Origin: Glandiceps talaboti
Lineage: Eukaryota > Hemichordata > Enteropneusta > Spengelidae
Assembly: GCF_964340395.1 (NCBI RefSeq)
Contig: NC_135565.1
Span: 5,089,142 to 5,111,641 of the forward strand
DNA: 22,500 nt
Direction: 5' to 3'
In this document: positions 1 through 10,355 of the stretch, in pieces
How positions within the stretch are numbered: the first letter of the stretch is position 1
Layout of the letters: the number at the start of each line of letters is the position of its first letter
Notes under the pieces: model-generated
What the model was told of the DNA's origin: nothing
What the model saw: the letters and a program-made list of their open reading frames with translations, nothing else
Database searches by the model: none
Position numbers and translations under genes: made by a program

Positions 1-447
1 CGCAAAGAAATGAGACGACGTATTGTTTCATGTCAACTGACTTCCATTGTATTGGAAAATCGAAAATTTCTTCTAGCCATTAATCTTTTTGTTTTACTGT
101 CGTGAATTTTAAGCACGTGACTTTGAATACTACGAAACGATCTCCGCACGTGCTTTACATGTAAGTTTATGAATGGTGGGTGTACAATGTACAACTTTGG
201 AAACCGGGCTTTCGACTTAGTACGTCGATAGATACAAATAAAAATAACTGTTGTTTATGTGGTAGATTACACAAGTGGGTGATAGCGGTGCAGTGTGGAT
301 AGAATCACCCTGTAATCAAGATGGTGTGAAACACTGGACGCCCCAAAATGTACATTGCAAGATGTGAAGTCACTAGAAACACCACTATAATGTCCTTTCA
401 GTAGCTTATATTTGACAAAATGGGTTTTACATCAATTTTGGATTGTT
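1..447. other. non-coding, nothing recognised
   Basis: AT-rich sequence with stops in all frames and no open frame of useful length. I see no protein motif, RNA gene or repeat structure here. Distal promoter or intronic function cannot be excluded from sequence alone. Confidence 0.5.
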
Positions 448-499
448 GGGGGGGGGGGTCAAGTTAGGTGTCCAGACTGCAATTCGGGGGGGGGGGGGG
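448..499. repeat. paired poly-G tracts
   Basis: Two uninterrupted G runs, 11 G at 448-458 and 14 G at 486-499, lie 27 bases apart. Runs this long can form G-quadruplex-like structures and are prone to length errors in copying and sequencing, so the exact lengths may be assembly-dependent. No gene is next to them. Confidence 0.8.
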
Positions 500-1650
500 T
501 TCATTCACAAAATCAATAAATTGGTGTCTGTGAAATACATTTGGATGAGGTTTTGGACGATATACAGATCAAAATAAGTAAGAACAGCATTTATTAGTGT
601 TCGATGAATTGGCACAGGAAAACACAAAACAATAAATATTGAACATGCATGAATTCGGTAAATACACATCACAAGGGAGAACCCGTTTAGCCGTAACACA
701 AATAGTACGTCACTGAGCTGCGTATGATTTTATATCATCACCCTTCTCTTGAAATTGTCAGACATGTCTTAACAATAGTTTCAGTTTAGGTCTATGTTAT
801 AACATTATATAATAACTGAAAGTTCGGTTTCCGCTGTCGTGTTTTTTTTTTTTATATTCATTCTCACAAGCCATGGCGATGCTTCTCCGGCTGTGCTGTA
901 AAATGACTGCGCATGCCGACGATAGTATTTCTTATCAAAATGATATTGCACATTAATTAACCAGACTGTGTGTTCGTAATGTTCTGGTGTTCGTCACCAG
1001 GTATAGAAGGGGAAAACACTGTAGGTCAAAGGTCATTTGTTTCGACGTTAACAGTTACGGATTAAAAGCAAACAGATGCGTGTTTCTAATTAATCCATCA
1101 TCACACCAACACATTGATATCGTGAAAGTGGGTTGTTTCGGTTGATGAATTCTAATTAAATACTTGAAGCTCTTTCGTTATAGTTCGCTCTCTGAGGTAT
1201 CGTCGTGGACGTATTTCTGGCAATACAATATATTTTCTTTGTTGAACGTCTTAGTTTACTTCGATTTATAGTATATAACACGTTTTAACAAGTTGTTGAT
1301 TTTGTCAGTAATTTACTCTATGTCTAACTATGAATTCATTTTTTTCAATTTAACCGATGAAATCATCATAGCCGATATTTAACATCTATGATATGATTTG
1401 AAACTGATCTAATTGTGAAGGAAGATTTGACATATTTGCAATATCTCTCTCATCGTGAAATTTCACGCGAAAAAAAACTGAAGATCGCAATTTAACCTTT
1501 ACTTGATTTGTAAGAAATTTCTCCTCACTTTTTGTTTGAAAATGACGACATTTATTTTGTTACGTGTTTAGTCAACATATTTACAACTGAAAAATGTTAG
1601 TTATACTTATTTTAACAGCTGCCTTACAGTCGATTTTACCTAAACTCGCC

Positions 1651-1655
<5 letters not shown>
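500..1655. other. non-coding, nothing recognised
   Basis: AT-rich sequence without a convincing coding frame on either strand. A minus-strand open frame at 699-505 has no recognisable domain and looks like a chance frame. A T run occurs near 842-853. No tRNA, splice-flanked exon or mobile element could be identified. Confidence 0.45.

Positions 1656-1722
<67 letters not shown>
1656..1722. repeat. compound microsatellite (GA)n(GT)n
   Basis: About 30 bases of GA dinucleotides run directly into about 37 bases of GT dinucleotides with no spacer. Open frames across it on both strands are simply translations of the repeat. The same GA-to-TG junction arrangement recurs at 21180-21288. Confidence 0.95.
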
Positions 1723-1723
<1 letters not shown>

Positions 1724-2470
1724 ACAAATGTATCTGTATCATTGTGCATATAATATTGGTATGGAAAATAAGAACACCACTTCATCAGACGCGCCAACTC
1801 TTTACATATGAAAACAAAATACAAGTAATTATAATACACTACTACTATCCAGTCTATTGCAGCAGACTACATAAGGTGGGACCCCAATGACTTGAAAGTA
1901 AGTTACATTCCAGACAGATTTTGACTACATAAATTGGTCGAACATGTCCCAGTTGCCGCGGGTCAAAATCTGTATGTAAAAAAGATTGCCAAGTATAAAT
2001 TTAGACAGAGTTCTCCGCATGCTAATCCGATACAATTAGATTATTTGAATTGAATCTATAAACTAGTATATATTTCTTCTTTGTTTCGAAACACGATATT
2101 TTATTTTCACTTTGCCATTTATAAATCCACCCTTAAGATATTTTTCCCGCCTCAACGACATTCGTTCGATATTCTGCTGCTGTCGGAGCCTTTAAGTCTG
2201 AATTGATAAGAAATTGGCCTCATACTTTATTAATGACTCGGAAAAAGACGTTTAAAATCAAAATTATACATTTTTATAGGGATGTAAGGACATGGGGAGA
2301 AGGAGGGGCTGAAAGATAGAGGTGAATTTACTAGTTTTTAAATTCAACCGTAACTTTGTAAATATATGTACTCCGAGAACTCAGAGACGTGTCAGTTGTG
2401 GGGACGAAGAAGACGTGTATACGTGTGTTCTCGAGGTGCATGATTTCAGGAACTAACTATACACGTACAA
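1723..2470. other. non-coding, nothing recognised
   Basis: AT-rich spacer between the (GA)(GT) microsatellite and the long palindrome. No coding frame, RNA gene or repeat is evident, except that the last 60 or so bases may be badly decayed outer parts of the palindrome that follows. Confidence 0.45.
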
Positions 2471-2803
2471 CTGCCGACATCGAAACATTGACGAACCGTT
2501 ACTGTTACAAACAGGGGGAGTAAACAACTGAATTGGATTAATAACACTTGGCACAGCATGTTGGAAGTATAGCATTCCATCATTTAATAAGAAAATTTGT
2601 ATGGCCTCTTTACATAATAGTTCACGTTCACAAACAAATTTGGCATTTTATGTACACATACAGAGGCCATACAACTTTTCCTATTAAATGTGCTGTTTTA
2701 ATATGCTGCGCCATTGCCAAGTGTTATTAATCCAATTAATTTGTTTACTGTCCCTGATTGTAACAAGTTGCAATAAATTTTGTCAATGATTTCATATCGG
2801 CAG
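2471..2803. mobile_element. long imperfect palindrome, probable fold-back/MITE element
   Basis: The two halves are imperfect reverse complements along nearly their whole length. The best block is 2519-2553 against 2715-2749, where 33 of 35 positions pair, including a perfect 23-bp stem (2531-2553 with 2715-2737). Further in, 2599-2609 pairs perfectly with 2662-2672, and 2581-2590 pairs 9 of 10 with 2681-2690. Further out, a CTGCCG at 2471 pairs with CGGCAG ending at 2803, with blocks near CATTGAC and TTACAA between. About 50 bases form an unpaired centre. There is no transposase frame, so if mobile it would be non-autonomous. The ends and target duplication could not be fixed; weaker similarity may continue to about 2420 and 2860. 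A transcript would fold into a long hairpin. Open frames inside it are shadows. Confidence 0.75.
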
Positions 2804-3446
2804 CTATACCATATTTCCAATTTTACTAGTGACTTGCATGTATCTGTGATCTCTAAAAAACGTGTATCAAATGCAAATAAAATACGAAGGGTAGTAAAAC
2901 GAGAGGGCAAATAATTATCACATAAAGACAACTAGTTACTCTTTCAAAGGTTTCCCTCCTTATGGAATGACAAACTCCACTTTCACTGACAATTCTGTCG
3001 GCATTTACTAGTCTTTGATGTTGCTCTCAACATTACATTCTGCTCATTGTATATATAACCATTACTGTTAAATGCTCGCTCTCGATATAGAAACAATTAT
3101 ATCGACTTTCAAACGTGTAAACATAAATTTTTATCTGTGTGTCAATCATCTTTCCCATCAGACCACGTGTGTGCGTCGTTTTCTTTGCACGACTGGTCTA
3201 TTTCATTATAAAAAATAATTAACCCTCGTCTGTATGCGAATGAAAAAGTAGTATAAAAACTTGTAATTGCAGAGTGTTGTAATGTGTCGTTTCAATATAG
3301 AGAAGTTGAAATTACACCCTTGTGACGTACGGTTTTGAAGAAGCACATGTTTTTCATTAAAACAATATCTGCATGAAATCTCGTGCAGCTATTCCCGTCA
3401 AGAATTTTTCGAACGAAATTGTTTTAGTGTAACTTTTGGCGAATAG
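2804..3446. other. non-coding, nothing recognised
   Basis: AT-rich spacer; the first few dozen bases may be decayed outer parts of the palindrome. No coding frame or RNA gene is evident. Confidence 0.4.
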
Positions 3447-3580
3447 TATGTATGTATGTATGTATGTATGTATGTATGTATGTATGTATGTATGTATGTA
3501 GGTAGGTAGGTAGGTAGGTAGGTAGGTAGGTAGGTAGGTAGGTAGGTAGGTAGGTCGGTCGGTCGGTCGGTCGGTCGGTC
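3447..3580. repeat. tetranucleotide array TATG to TAGG to TCGG
   Basis: About 54 bases of TATG units pass into about 53 bases of TAGG units and then about 27 bases of TCGG units, all in the same register. Each motif differs from its neighbour by one substitution (taking the register into account). The minus-strand frames crossing it (Thr/Tyr/His and Pro/Thr-rich peptides) are repeat translations, not genes. Confidence 0.93.
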
Positions 3581-5641
3581 TATGTCTGCCTCTTTCGTTG
3601 TCAGGCTCTCCTCTCTGCCCCAGTCTTTGTCTATGTATCTGTCTCTCGCTCTGCCCCGGCCTGTCTTTCTCCCCCCCCCCCTCGGTTTTCTCTTTTCCCA
3701 AGTCACCTTCCCTCGATCTAGTGCCTATTCCCACTTTCAGCACGATTTGCATCCATGCAAGTAAAGATTAAAGTAACGTCGCACACACATGGGGCACATT
3801 TGAAGTAACAGTTGCAGATATGTAATACGATATTCAACGTTTCATAGCTAGAGGGCGTCCACTTATCTGCGCTCTTTGAACATTTACACACATGCGAAAT
3901 AAAGAACAAATCTGTGAAGAAAAAAGAAAGACTTCAAAGATCTCCTAGGGATAGGAGTTGAAATATTATTATTTTGTTAAACCGCACACAAAGTAGATGT
4001 TTCTGTATTATGGTGGTTTCTTTTGGAAGTTGTGGGAATTGGCAAAATTTTTTCCGGTATAGAAAAATTATCTTTGTGATAAAAAAAAAATAGGTTTTGT
4101 GTTTAGTCCTCTATTCATGTTTTGGATATCAGTATTGTATATGTGTGAACAATGGCAAATCATGATCGGTAAGTAATGAACAAATGATAGGTGTACAGTA
4201 TTTCACAAACTTTATTTTTTCGCCTTGGGTTACGAAAATATGGGCTTTAAAGTATCATGAATTTCCTCCGCTATCTATGAAAGTCGAAGGAAAGATAAGA
4301 CTTCCGGAAAGGTTAGCCTGAATGTTGTCGGCAGAAAATAAAGCGCGCGAAACAAGATCTATATAATTAATTATTCATGTCCATGCAATATGTAAGAATT
4401 CGGTTTCATGACTGATGTTCTCTTAAAGATAAGCTAGAAAAGGGATGTATTATAGCAAATGTGTAAAATGTTTCTTTGTTAGTAACTTATTCACGTTAAC
4501 GATAAGTCAGTCGCCTAGCGCCTGTCGTCAACTTTCATGAGTATTGAAATGTATGCCGTTGGGGGCGCGGTTGGAATGATATCTTTTGAAACGTTCAGTA
4601 TTGATTACAACGCGCACGTCATCTACTGACTTCGAGTAATTTTGAAAGCACACAGCAACAAAACGATTTATTGTCGCTAAATGGCTCGTTTCCCTGTCCC
4701 CACCCATTTCATTCCATCTTACGTTTTTAGATTTTCTCGTCTTTGAACTAAGGCCTAACAAAAAACAAAATGTGTGGTTCCGATTACTCTCAATTTTAGA
4801 ATAGGTGGGATAGGTATATTTTTTAATAATATATAATTCATATATGAATGTTTAGTTCAGGTAGTCGGTTGTTTTTAATTGTTTACCATATCACCTGTGT
4901 TATTGGATTTTTCTCATCAGATGTAAAGCCATTACCGATTGGAAGAACTTTTTAAGTTGATGTCAATTTCCACATCCGCGAGACTTCACAATATTCGCGA
5001 TTTTATTATTTCTTTCCCTAATACGTAAAAAACAAATTACAATCGGCGTGAAAAGCTAGCGGTTGGGGTCGAGTAACCGGAACCAAACAATTCTTTTTTT
5101 TTTCTAGGCCTAGTAAAGGTGGCCCTTTTCATTTGTATACTTTGAATTCTCATGACCTGAACACCTTCCTTTACTGTAACAGCGGGATTACGTCACTGAT
5201 GGATCACGTGACCGCATGGTAAGCTGACGATGTGATGATGGTATTAACCGGTAAGATAAATAGTTCAATGCAGAATAAAAAAAACTAAATTCGTATAATT
5301 AGGCCTCATCAGACCACCCAACCCATTTCTAACTAAATTTGCCAACATTAAAAATATCTTAGACAGCTAGCACAATCAATTTCAAATTAGTAAATGAAAT
5401 AGCATACGTAGTGCTATGAATACAAGGTCAGTATACATATGTAGTGATAGAAAAAATAGTTCTTTTTGTTGACACTTTACTTTATTTTAGTGTCATACAT
5501 GTACTATAGCTAAAATTCATCTATTTCTCAATTTGACGACATTTAAAGAATATATGTATTTAGGTGACGTGCAAATATTTTATTAAACGTAAAATCGTTT
5601 TTGTAGGATGACAACTAAATGAAATAGCTCAAAACCAATCT
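3581..5641. other. non-coding; pyrimidine-rich start, then nothing recognised
   Basis: Positions 3581-3690 are rich in C and T with recurring TCTG, GTCT and CTCTGCC words and a C run near 3671-3682, probably an eroded extension of the adjoining microsatellite. The rest is ordinary AT-rich sequence. Short open frames at 3909-3718 and 4761-4528 (minus) show no domain. No trace of a LINE ORF1 was found in 4800-5640. Confidence 0.45.
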
Positions 5642-5664
5642 CCCCCACCCCCACCCCCACCCCC
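5642..5664 (-). other. G-quadruplex-type motif (G5T)3G5 on the minus strand
   Basis: Four runs of five C separated by single A on the plus strand give four G5 runs with one-base loops on the minus strand, the classic pattern for a very stable G-quadruplex (and an i-motif on the C strand). It lies about 160 bp upstream of the LINE ORF2 start. Whether it belongs to the element or the flank is unknown. Confidence 0.8.
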
Positions 5665-5823
5665 AAGTAAAAGAATTTAGTTTTTGTATTTTGTATTGAA
5701 ATGTGGAAACCTTGCATAAAACAAATTGTTTGATACTTTCCCAAGACTTTAATTGTCATATCTGAGGACTATCAGTTAGATGTTGTCGTTATGTAAAGTA
5801 GAACTTTTACTTTATCATTTAAA

Positions 5824-8800
5824 ATGCAATTAAAATTAGTTTCATTAAACACAAGAGGGATTAGAGATTTCCACAAACGTAAAAATATTTTTACTTGGTT
5901 AAAGAAAAGAAAAGCACATGTCTTCTTTTTACAAGAAACTTATAGTCAAAAGTCAAATGAAATTTCTTGGCAACAACAATGGGGAGAAGGTAAGATTATT
6001 TTTTCCCATGGTTCGACTCACAGTAAAGGAACAGCAATATTATTATCGAAGAGAGTTGACTTTGATATTAGAAATAGTATTTTAGATGATGATGGTCGTT
6101 ATGTAATTCTTGAAGTCGACATTGAAAATGAACGATTTGTGTTATGTAACATTTATGCACCTTCATCAGGTGCTCATGAACAATTGCAGTTTTTCAGATC
6201 ATTGCTCCAGGTGTTAAATACGTGTGGTGCGTCTCAGAATGAAAATATTATTTTAGGAGGAGATTTTAATTGTTGTTTGTCGCCTCTAGACAGGTGCAGC
6301 TCACGACATTGGCTCAACTATCTCAATGAAAAGAATACTGTTATTTCTGAAATTGAAAATATTACTCATACTTTGGACCTCCAAGATATTTTCAGAGTGA
6401 AGCATAATGATAGTGCAAGATATACCTATAGACAGAAAAATCCTTTTATGCAGTCTCGTATTGACTTCTGGCTGATTTCGCACCATTTGCATGACAATGT
6501 AAAACGTGTTGATGTTATTCCAAGTGTGAATTCTGATCATTCAGGAATTTTTCTCTGTCTTGAAAATGAAACTTCAGCTGAAAACCGAGGTCCAGGGTTT
6601 TGGATTTTTAATTCTAGTTTTGTTGATGATGAAGAATTTTGCGATCAATTAAATGATGCTATTAGTAAATGGATTAGAGAATACTCTGAACAGATGACGG
6701 ATTTAAGGGTTATTTGGGATTTAGTAAAGATGAATATCCGCTCTTTTTCGACTTCTTATTCTAAAGTCAAAGCTAAGCAACAAAGGGAAAGTTTTGTTAG
6801 TCTTCAGGTTTTGATGGAGGAAGCCGAAAAACAGCTGGATAGTGGGCCAACGCATGAAAATCCAGTTACTTATGACAGGATAAAGAAACAGTATGAGGAA
6901 ATGTTAGAATATCAGACAAGAGGTGCCATAATTAGATCAAAAGTTACTTGGCATGAAGAGGGGGAAAAATCATCGAAATATTTTTTGAACTTAGAAAAAA
7001 GAAATTTCAAGAAAAAACAGATTCGAAAGTTAGTAAATAACTCAAACGTAGCTCTCACCAATAATCGTGAGATTTTGGCACATTGTAAATCATTTTATGA
7101 AAATTTGTATGCAGAGAGAGTAATGGACATCAATGCAGTAGATCATTTCCTTTCTGATAACGAGGTACCTCAGGTCTCTAATGCCGAGAAACGTTTGTGT
7201 GATGGACCGATTACTATAATCGAATGTGAAAGGATTTTATCTACTCTTAAAAGTGGTAAAACGCCAGGCAACGATGGATTGACTGTGGAATTTTTCCGAA
7301 AGTTTTGGGATGTAATAGGCCCTTTCCTTGTCAAGGTTTTTAATTTCAGTTATGAAGAGGGAAGTATGAGCACAACACAGAAACAAAGTATTATAATTCT
7401 AGTGGAAAAGAAAAATTCAGATCGCATGAAAATTGAAAATTGGCACCCAATTTCCCTAATCAATGTAGACAGTAAGCTGGCATCTAAAGTTATTGCCTTT
7501 CGAATTAAACAGTGCCTCCCCTCTATTATCAGTCCATGTCAGACTGGTTATGTAACGGGTCGTTACATTGGGGAATCAATACGCCTTGTATCTGATATTC
7601 TTTTTTATACAAGGGAAAGGGACATTCCAGGTATCCTTCTCATGGTTGATTTTCGAAAAGCGTTTGATTCCATAAATTGGAAATTTATATCACGTTGCTT
7701 GCTTAAATTTGGCTTTGGAACCTCACTGATACGCTGGTTTACTGTATTTTACACGGACATCAAGAGTTGCATCATGAATAATAAGTTTACATCGAGTTAT
7801 TTTGACATCAAGCGAGGGGTTCGCCAGGGAGACCCGCTTTCCCCATATCTGTTTGTCATGGCTGTTGAGTTTTTAAGTATAGCAGTTAGAAGTAATACAG
7901 ATATAGAAGGTTTAAGAGTTTGTAATGATGAAATTAAATTGGTTCAGTTCGCTGATGACACAACTTTACTTTTGAAGGATGAACATTCTGTCGCCATTGT
8001 GATGGCTGTCTTGGTTAAATTTTCCAAATGTTCTGGCCTCTGTGTAAACAAAGACAAAACAGAATCTTTTTGGCTGGGTAAGGATAAAGACAGAATAGAT
8101 AAACCTTTTGGTTTGAAAGTGGTCAAGATGTTTAAATACCTTGGTATTTATTTTTCGTATAAAGTTGCTGAGACAAATAAGTTAAATTTCTTTGATAGAT
8201 TACATAATGCACAAAAAGCTATGTTTATCTGGAACAGTAGGAATTTAACTCTTCTTGGAAAGATTACAATTGTGAAAAGTCTTATCATTCCGAAGTTACT
8301 TTATCAAATTTCCTTGTTGAATATACCTGATCATTTCCTTTCGAAATTTCATTTAGTTATAGAACAATTTCTTTGGAATGGCAAAAAGCCTAAGCGAAAG
8401 GATGATACCATGTGTTCTCCCTGGGAAAAAGGTGGATTCGGACACATTCATCTGGCATCTTGGTGTAAAGCCTGTAAATTAACTTGGATAAAGAGAATTT
8501 TTTATTCAAGAGGACAATGGAGACTAATTCCATTGTACTACTTGCGTAAGGTTGGCGGGGAACTAATTTTTTGTTGTAATTATAACAAGCAGTGCATTCC
8601 TACTAGTATTCCAGACTTTTACAGGGATATTTTAATTTTGTGGTATGAATTAAAGAAAAAAGATCATCAGAATGAGGAATATGACAATGATATTTTATGG
8701 AATAACAGAAATATCAGTATTGGAGGTTCACCAATATATATTGACAGATTGTACAAAAGTGGCTTTGTGTTTATTCAAGATCTTTTTACAGATGGAAATG

Positions 8801-9594
8801 TTCCGATTACTTCAGATTATTACAATTTACGCCAGATGAATTTATCGGAATCAGTTATTTTTACACTAACGGGTTTGGTTAGGGCAGTATCTAGGAATAT
8901 CACATTTGTCATTAATGAACGCGTTCAGACGGGACCACTGAAACCAGTACTTTTTCAGGGAGACACATGCTATGATTGTTTAAAGATAAATACCAAGGAT
9001 TACTATACTGTTATTTTAGATTATTCTTTAAAGATCACAGAAGCCAGAAAATATTTTAGCAATAGATTTCATGTAAGTGACACAGATTGGAATAAGTATT
9101 GTACCATTTCCAAAGACGTGACAGTTGAATCTCGAATAAAATGTTTTCAACAAAAGATTATAAATAGGTTGATATTCACAAATGACAGTTTATTTCATAT
9201 GAAAGTAACAGATACCAATTTATGTGACCATTGTCATGATAGAATACAAACAAGAGATCATTTATTTGTAGAATGTAAGTATACAGAGCGCTTATGGTTG
9301 GACATAAATGAACACTTATTTGAACACTTACAAATAACTTTGAATAATTGTAACATTTACTTGGGTGTTCTCAACCATGATGATTATTACATGATCAATT
9401 ATATTATTTTACAAGCTAAATATTTTCTTTATACTTCCAAGTGTAAAAACAAAATTCCCTCATTTGAAAGTTTTATGAGTATTTTGAAGATTAAATACGA
9501 GATAGAAAACATCGCAGTAAAGAAAACTGCAAAGTACGAAAAGTTTGATGCTAAGTGGCAAAAAATTGAACAGAAAGTGAAGCTGGCTTTGTAA
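5824..9594 (+). CDS. LINE ORF2 protein: APE-type endonuclease and reverse transcriptase
   Basis: This 1256-residue protein nicks target DNA and copies the element's RNA into the genome by target-primed reverse transcription. Residues 1-240 are an apurinic-type endonuclease: SLNTRG near 7-12 (Asn9), QET with Glu38, Tyr111 in NIYAPS, GGDFN with Asp147 and Asn149, and SDH with Asp238 and His239. The reverse transcriptase covers roughly 480-780: NWHPISL (commonly NWRPISL in relatives), DFRKAFD with Asp609, GVRQGDPLSP at 665-674, the catalytic FADD at 709-712, and FKYLGI. A long C-terminal region ends with a CX2CX8HX4C motif (Cys1134, Cys1137, His1146, Cys1151), typical of L1/Tx1 ORF2. All catalytic residues I looked for are present and there is no stop or frameshift, so it could be active, though no ORF1 partner lies beside it. 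The first Met is right at the start of the endonuclease fold. The clade name is inferred from motifs, not from a tree. Confidence 0.93.
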   Translation: MQLKLVSLNTRGIRDFHKRKNIFTWLKKRKAHVFFLQETYSQKSNEISWQQQWGEGKIIFSHGSTHSKGTAILLSKRVDFDIRNSILDDDGRYVILEVDIENERFVLCNIYAPSSGAHEQLQFFRSLLQVLNTCGASQNENIILGGDFNCCLSPLDRCSSRHWLNYLNEKNTVISEIENITHTLDLQDIFRVKHNDSARYTYRQKNPFMQSRIDFWLISHHLHDNVKRVDVIPSVNSDHSGIFLCLENETSAENRGPGFWIFNSSFVDDEEFCDQLNDAISKWIREYSEQMTDLRVIWDLVKMNIRSFSTSYSKVKAKQQRESFVSLQVLMEEAEKQLDSGPTHENPVTYDRIKKQYEEMLEYQTRGAIIRSKVTWHEEGEKSSKYFLNLEKRNFKKKQIRKLVNNSNVALTNNREILAHCKSFYENLYAERVMDINAVDHFLSDNEVPQVSNAEKRLCDGPITIIECERILSTLKSGKTPGNDGLTVEFFRKFWDVIGPFLVKVFNFSYEEGSMSTTQKQSIIILVEKKNSDRMKIENWHPISLINVDSKLASKVIAFRIKQCLPSIISPCQTGYVTGRYIGESIRLVSDILFYTRERDIPGILLMVDFRKAFDSINWKFISRCLLKFGFGTSLIRWFTVFYTDIKSCIMNNKFTSSYFDIKRGVRQGDPLSPYLFVMAVEFLSIAVRSNTDIEGLRVCNDEIKLVQFADDTTLLLKDEHSVAIVMAVLVKFSKCSGLCVNKDKTESFWLGKDKDRIDKPFGLKVVKMFKYLGIYFSYKVAETNKLNFFDRLHNAQKAMFIWNSRNLTLLGKITIVKSLIIPKLLYQISLLNIPDHFLSKFHLVIEQFLWNGKKPKRKDDTMCSPWEKGGFGHIHLASWCKACKLTWIKRIFYSRGQWRLIPLYYLRKVGGELIFCCNYNKQCIPTSIPDFYRDILILWYELKKKDHQNEEYDNDILWNNRNISIGGSPIYIDRLYKSGFVFIQDLFTDGNVPITSDYYNLRQMNLSESVIFTLTGLVRAVSRNITFVINERVQTGPLKPVLFQGDTCYDCLKINTKDYYTVILDYSLKITEARKYFSNRFHVSDTDWNKYCTISKDVTVESRIKCFQQKIINRLIFTNDSLFHMKVTDTNLCDHCHDRIQTRDHLFVECKYTERLWLDINEHLFEHLQITLNNCNIYLGVLNHDDYYMINYIILQAKYFLYTSKCKNKIPSFESFMSILKIKYEIENIAVKKTAKYEKFDAKWQKIEQKVKLAL

Positions 9595-9703
9595 TTTGTT
9601 TTTTTCACTATTTTTAGTATCTAGTTTTTGTTGCAAAAGTTTTGTCGTGTATTTCTTTTTCCTTTTTTTTTTCTCGTGATATAAATAAAAAAAAAAAAAA
9701 AAA
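9595..9703 (+). terminator. LINE 3' UTR, polyadenylation signal and poly(A) tail
   Basis: T-rich 3' UTR follows the ORF2 stop codon. An AATAAA at 9684-9689 overlaps the start of the 17-A run at 9687-9703, so the tail begins immediately at the signal rather than the usual 10-30 bases after it; the A run may therefore be partly templated. Sequence after 9703 is taken as flank. Confidence 0.7.
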
Positions 9704-10124
9704 GTTATGAGATGATGACTCGAAGAATCGTACCTATACAGACACTTACTTTTTCAAAGTTTTTTTTTCATTTTTACCGACCGACCGAACGACTCACCAT
9801 ATCAAATGTGTTACGCGGGGAAACAGCAAATGGGATAAATAGGAACGCCACCTACGTCCACGGAAAGAGAGATGGTCAGTCCCGAAACAACCACATCTAA
9901 AAGAAAAGATAATACAGGCCAACTAAGGAAACAGAGGTAAACAAAGTGTATTCCTACATCAGATTTTATTCAAATTGAGACTTTCCTGAACACAGTGATA
10001 TTTTTTCAACATCCACATTTTTTCTAGTTCACGCATTTTTTCCCGCCAATAATTATTTATCGTTATTTCCATAATATTTAACACAAATAGCCTTAGTCGA
10101 CGTATATTATATATCACAGGGCTG
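9704..10124. other. non-coding flank between two LINE copies
   Basis: AT-rich sequence with no recognisable coding frame. Short frames at 9712-9900 (plus) and 10147-9959 (minus) show no domain. The 3' part could include more decayed body of the CR1/L2-like copy that follows, but I cannot recognise it. Confidence 0.4.
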
Positions 10125-10355
10125 TCACTGCATTTGGCTGCACCCAAATGAAATCTGGCTTCCTACGGTCGCCACTCCTTCTCTTCAACAGCTCCTGAAC
10201 TTTGGAACTCTCTACCCCGCACATAAAAACCTCTCCTAATGTCAACATTTTCAAAAGACAATTAAAAACTCACATCTTCCAGAGAGCATTTTCATAACGC
10301 TTAGCGCCACGGAACATTGTTTAACTTGGGATATTTGGCGCTATATGAGTTTGTT

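Larger units (their letters stand above)
5824..9703 (+). mobile_element. L1/Tx1-group LINE retrotransposon, ORF2 intact, ORF1 not seen
   Basis: The unit has an intact ORF2 (5824-9594), a short 3' UTR of roughly 90 bases, an AATAAA at 9684-9689 and a 17-A tail at 9687-9703. An endonuclease plus reverse transcriptase plus C-terminal CCHC layout with a poly(A) tail fits non-LTR elements of the L1/Tx1 group. The 5' end is not resolved: no ORF1 frame lies upstream, so the copy is probably 5'-truncated just before ORF2. GTTATG occurs directly after the tail (9704-9709) and at 5788-5793, which might be a short target duplication, but the same word also occurs inside ORF2, so this is weak. An unbroken ORF of this length suggests a young insertion. 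Confidence 0.88.

Noticed and set aside
505-699. Minus-strand frame that at first recalled a reverse transcriptase fragment (INAVLTYFDLY)
   Set aside because: The similarity is a few residues only, with no other motif before or after it.
2548-2730. 60-codon plus-strand frame
   Set aside because: It lies wholly inside the palindromic element and has no domain.
3357-3752. Minus-strand frames with Pro-Thr-Tyr-Leu repeats that resemble a mucin-like or structural protein
   Set aside because: The repeat is exactly the TATG/TAGG/TCGG array; two overlapping frames give equally repetitive peptides.
5788-9709. GTTATG on both sides of the LINE as a target-site duplication
   Set aside because: Six bases are too few, the word also occurs inside ORF2, and the 5' boundary is unknown; kept only as a remark.
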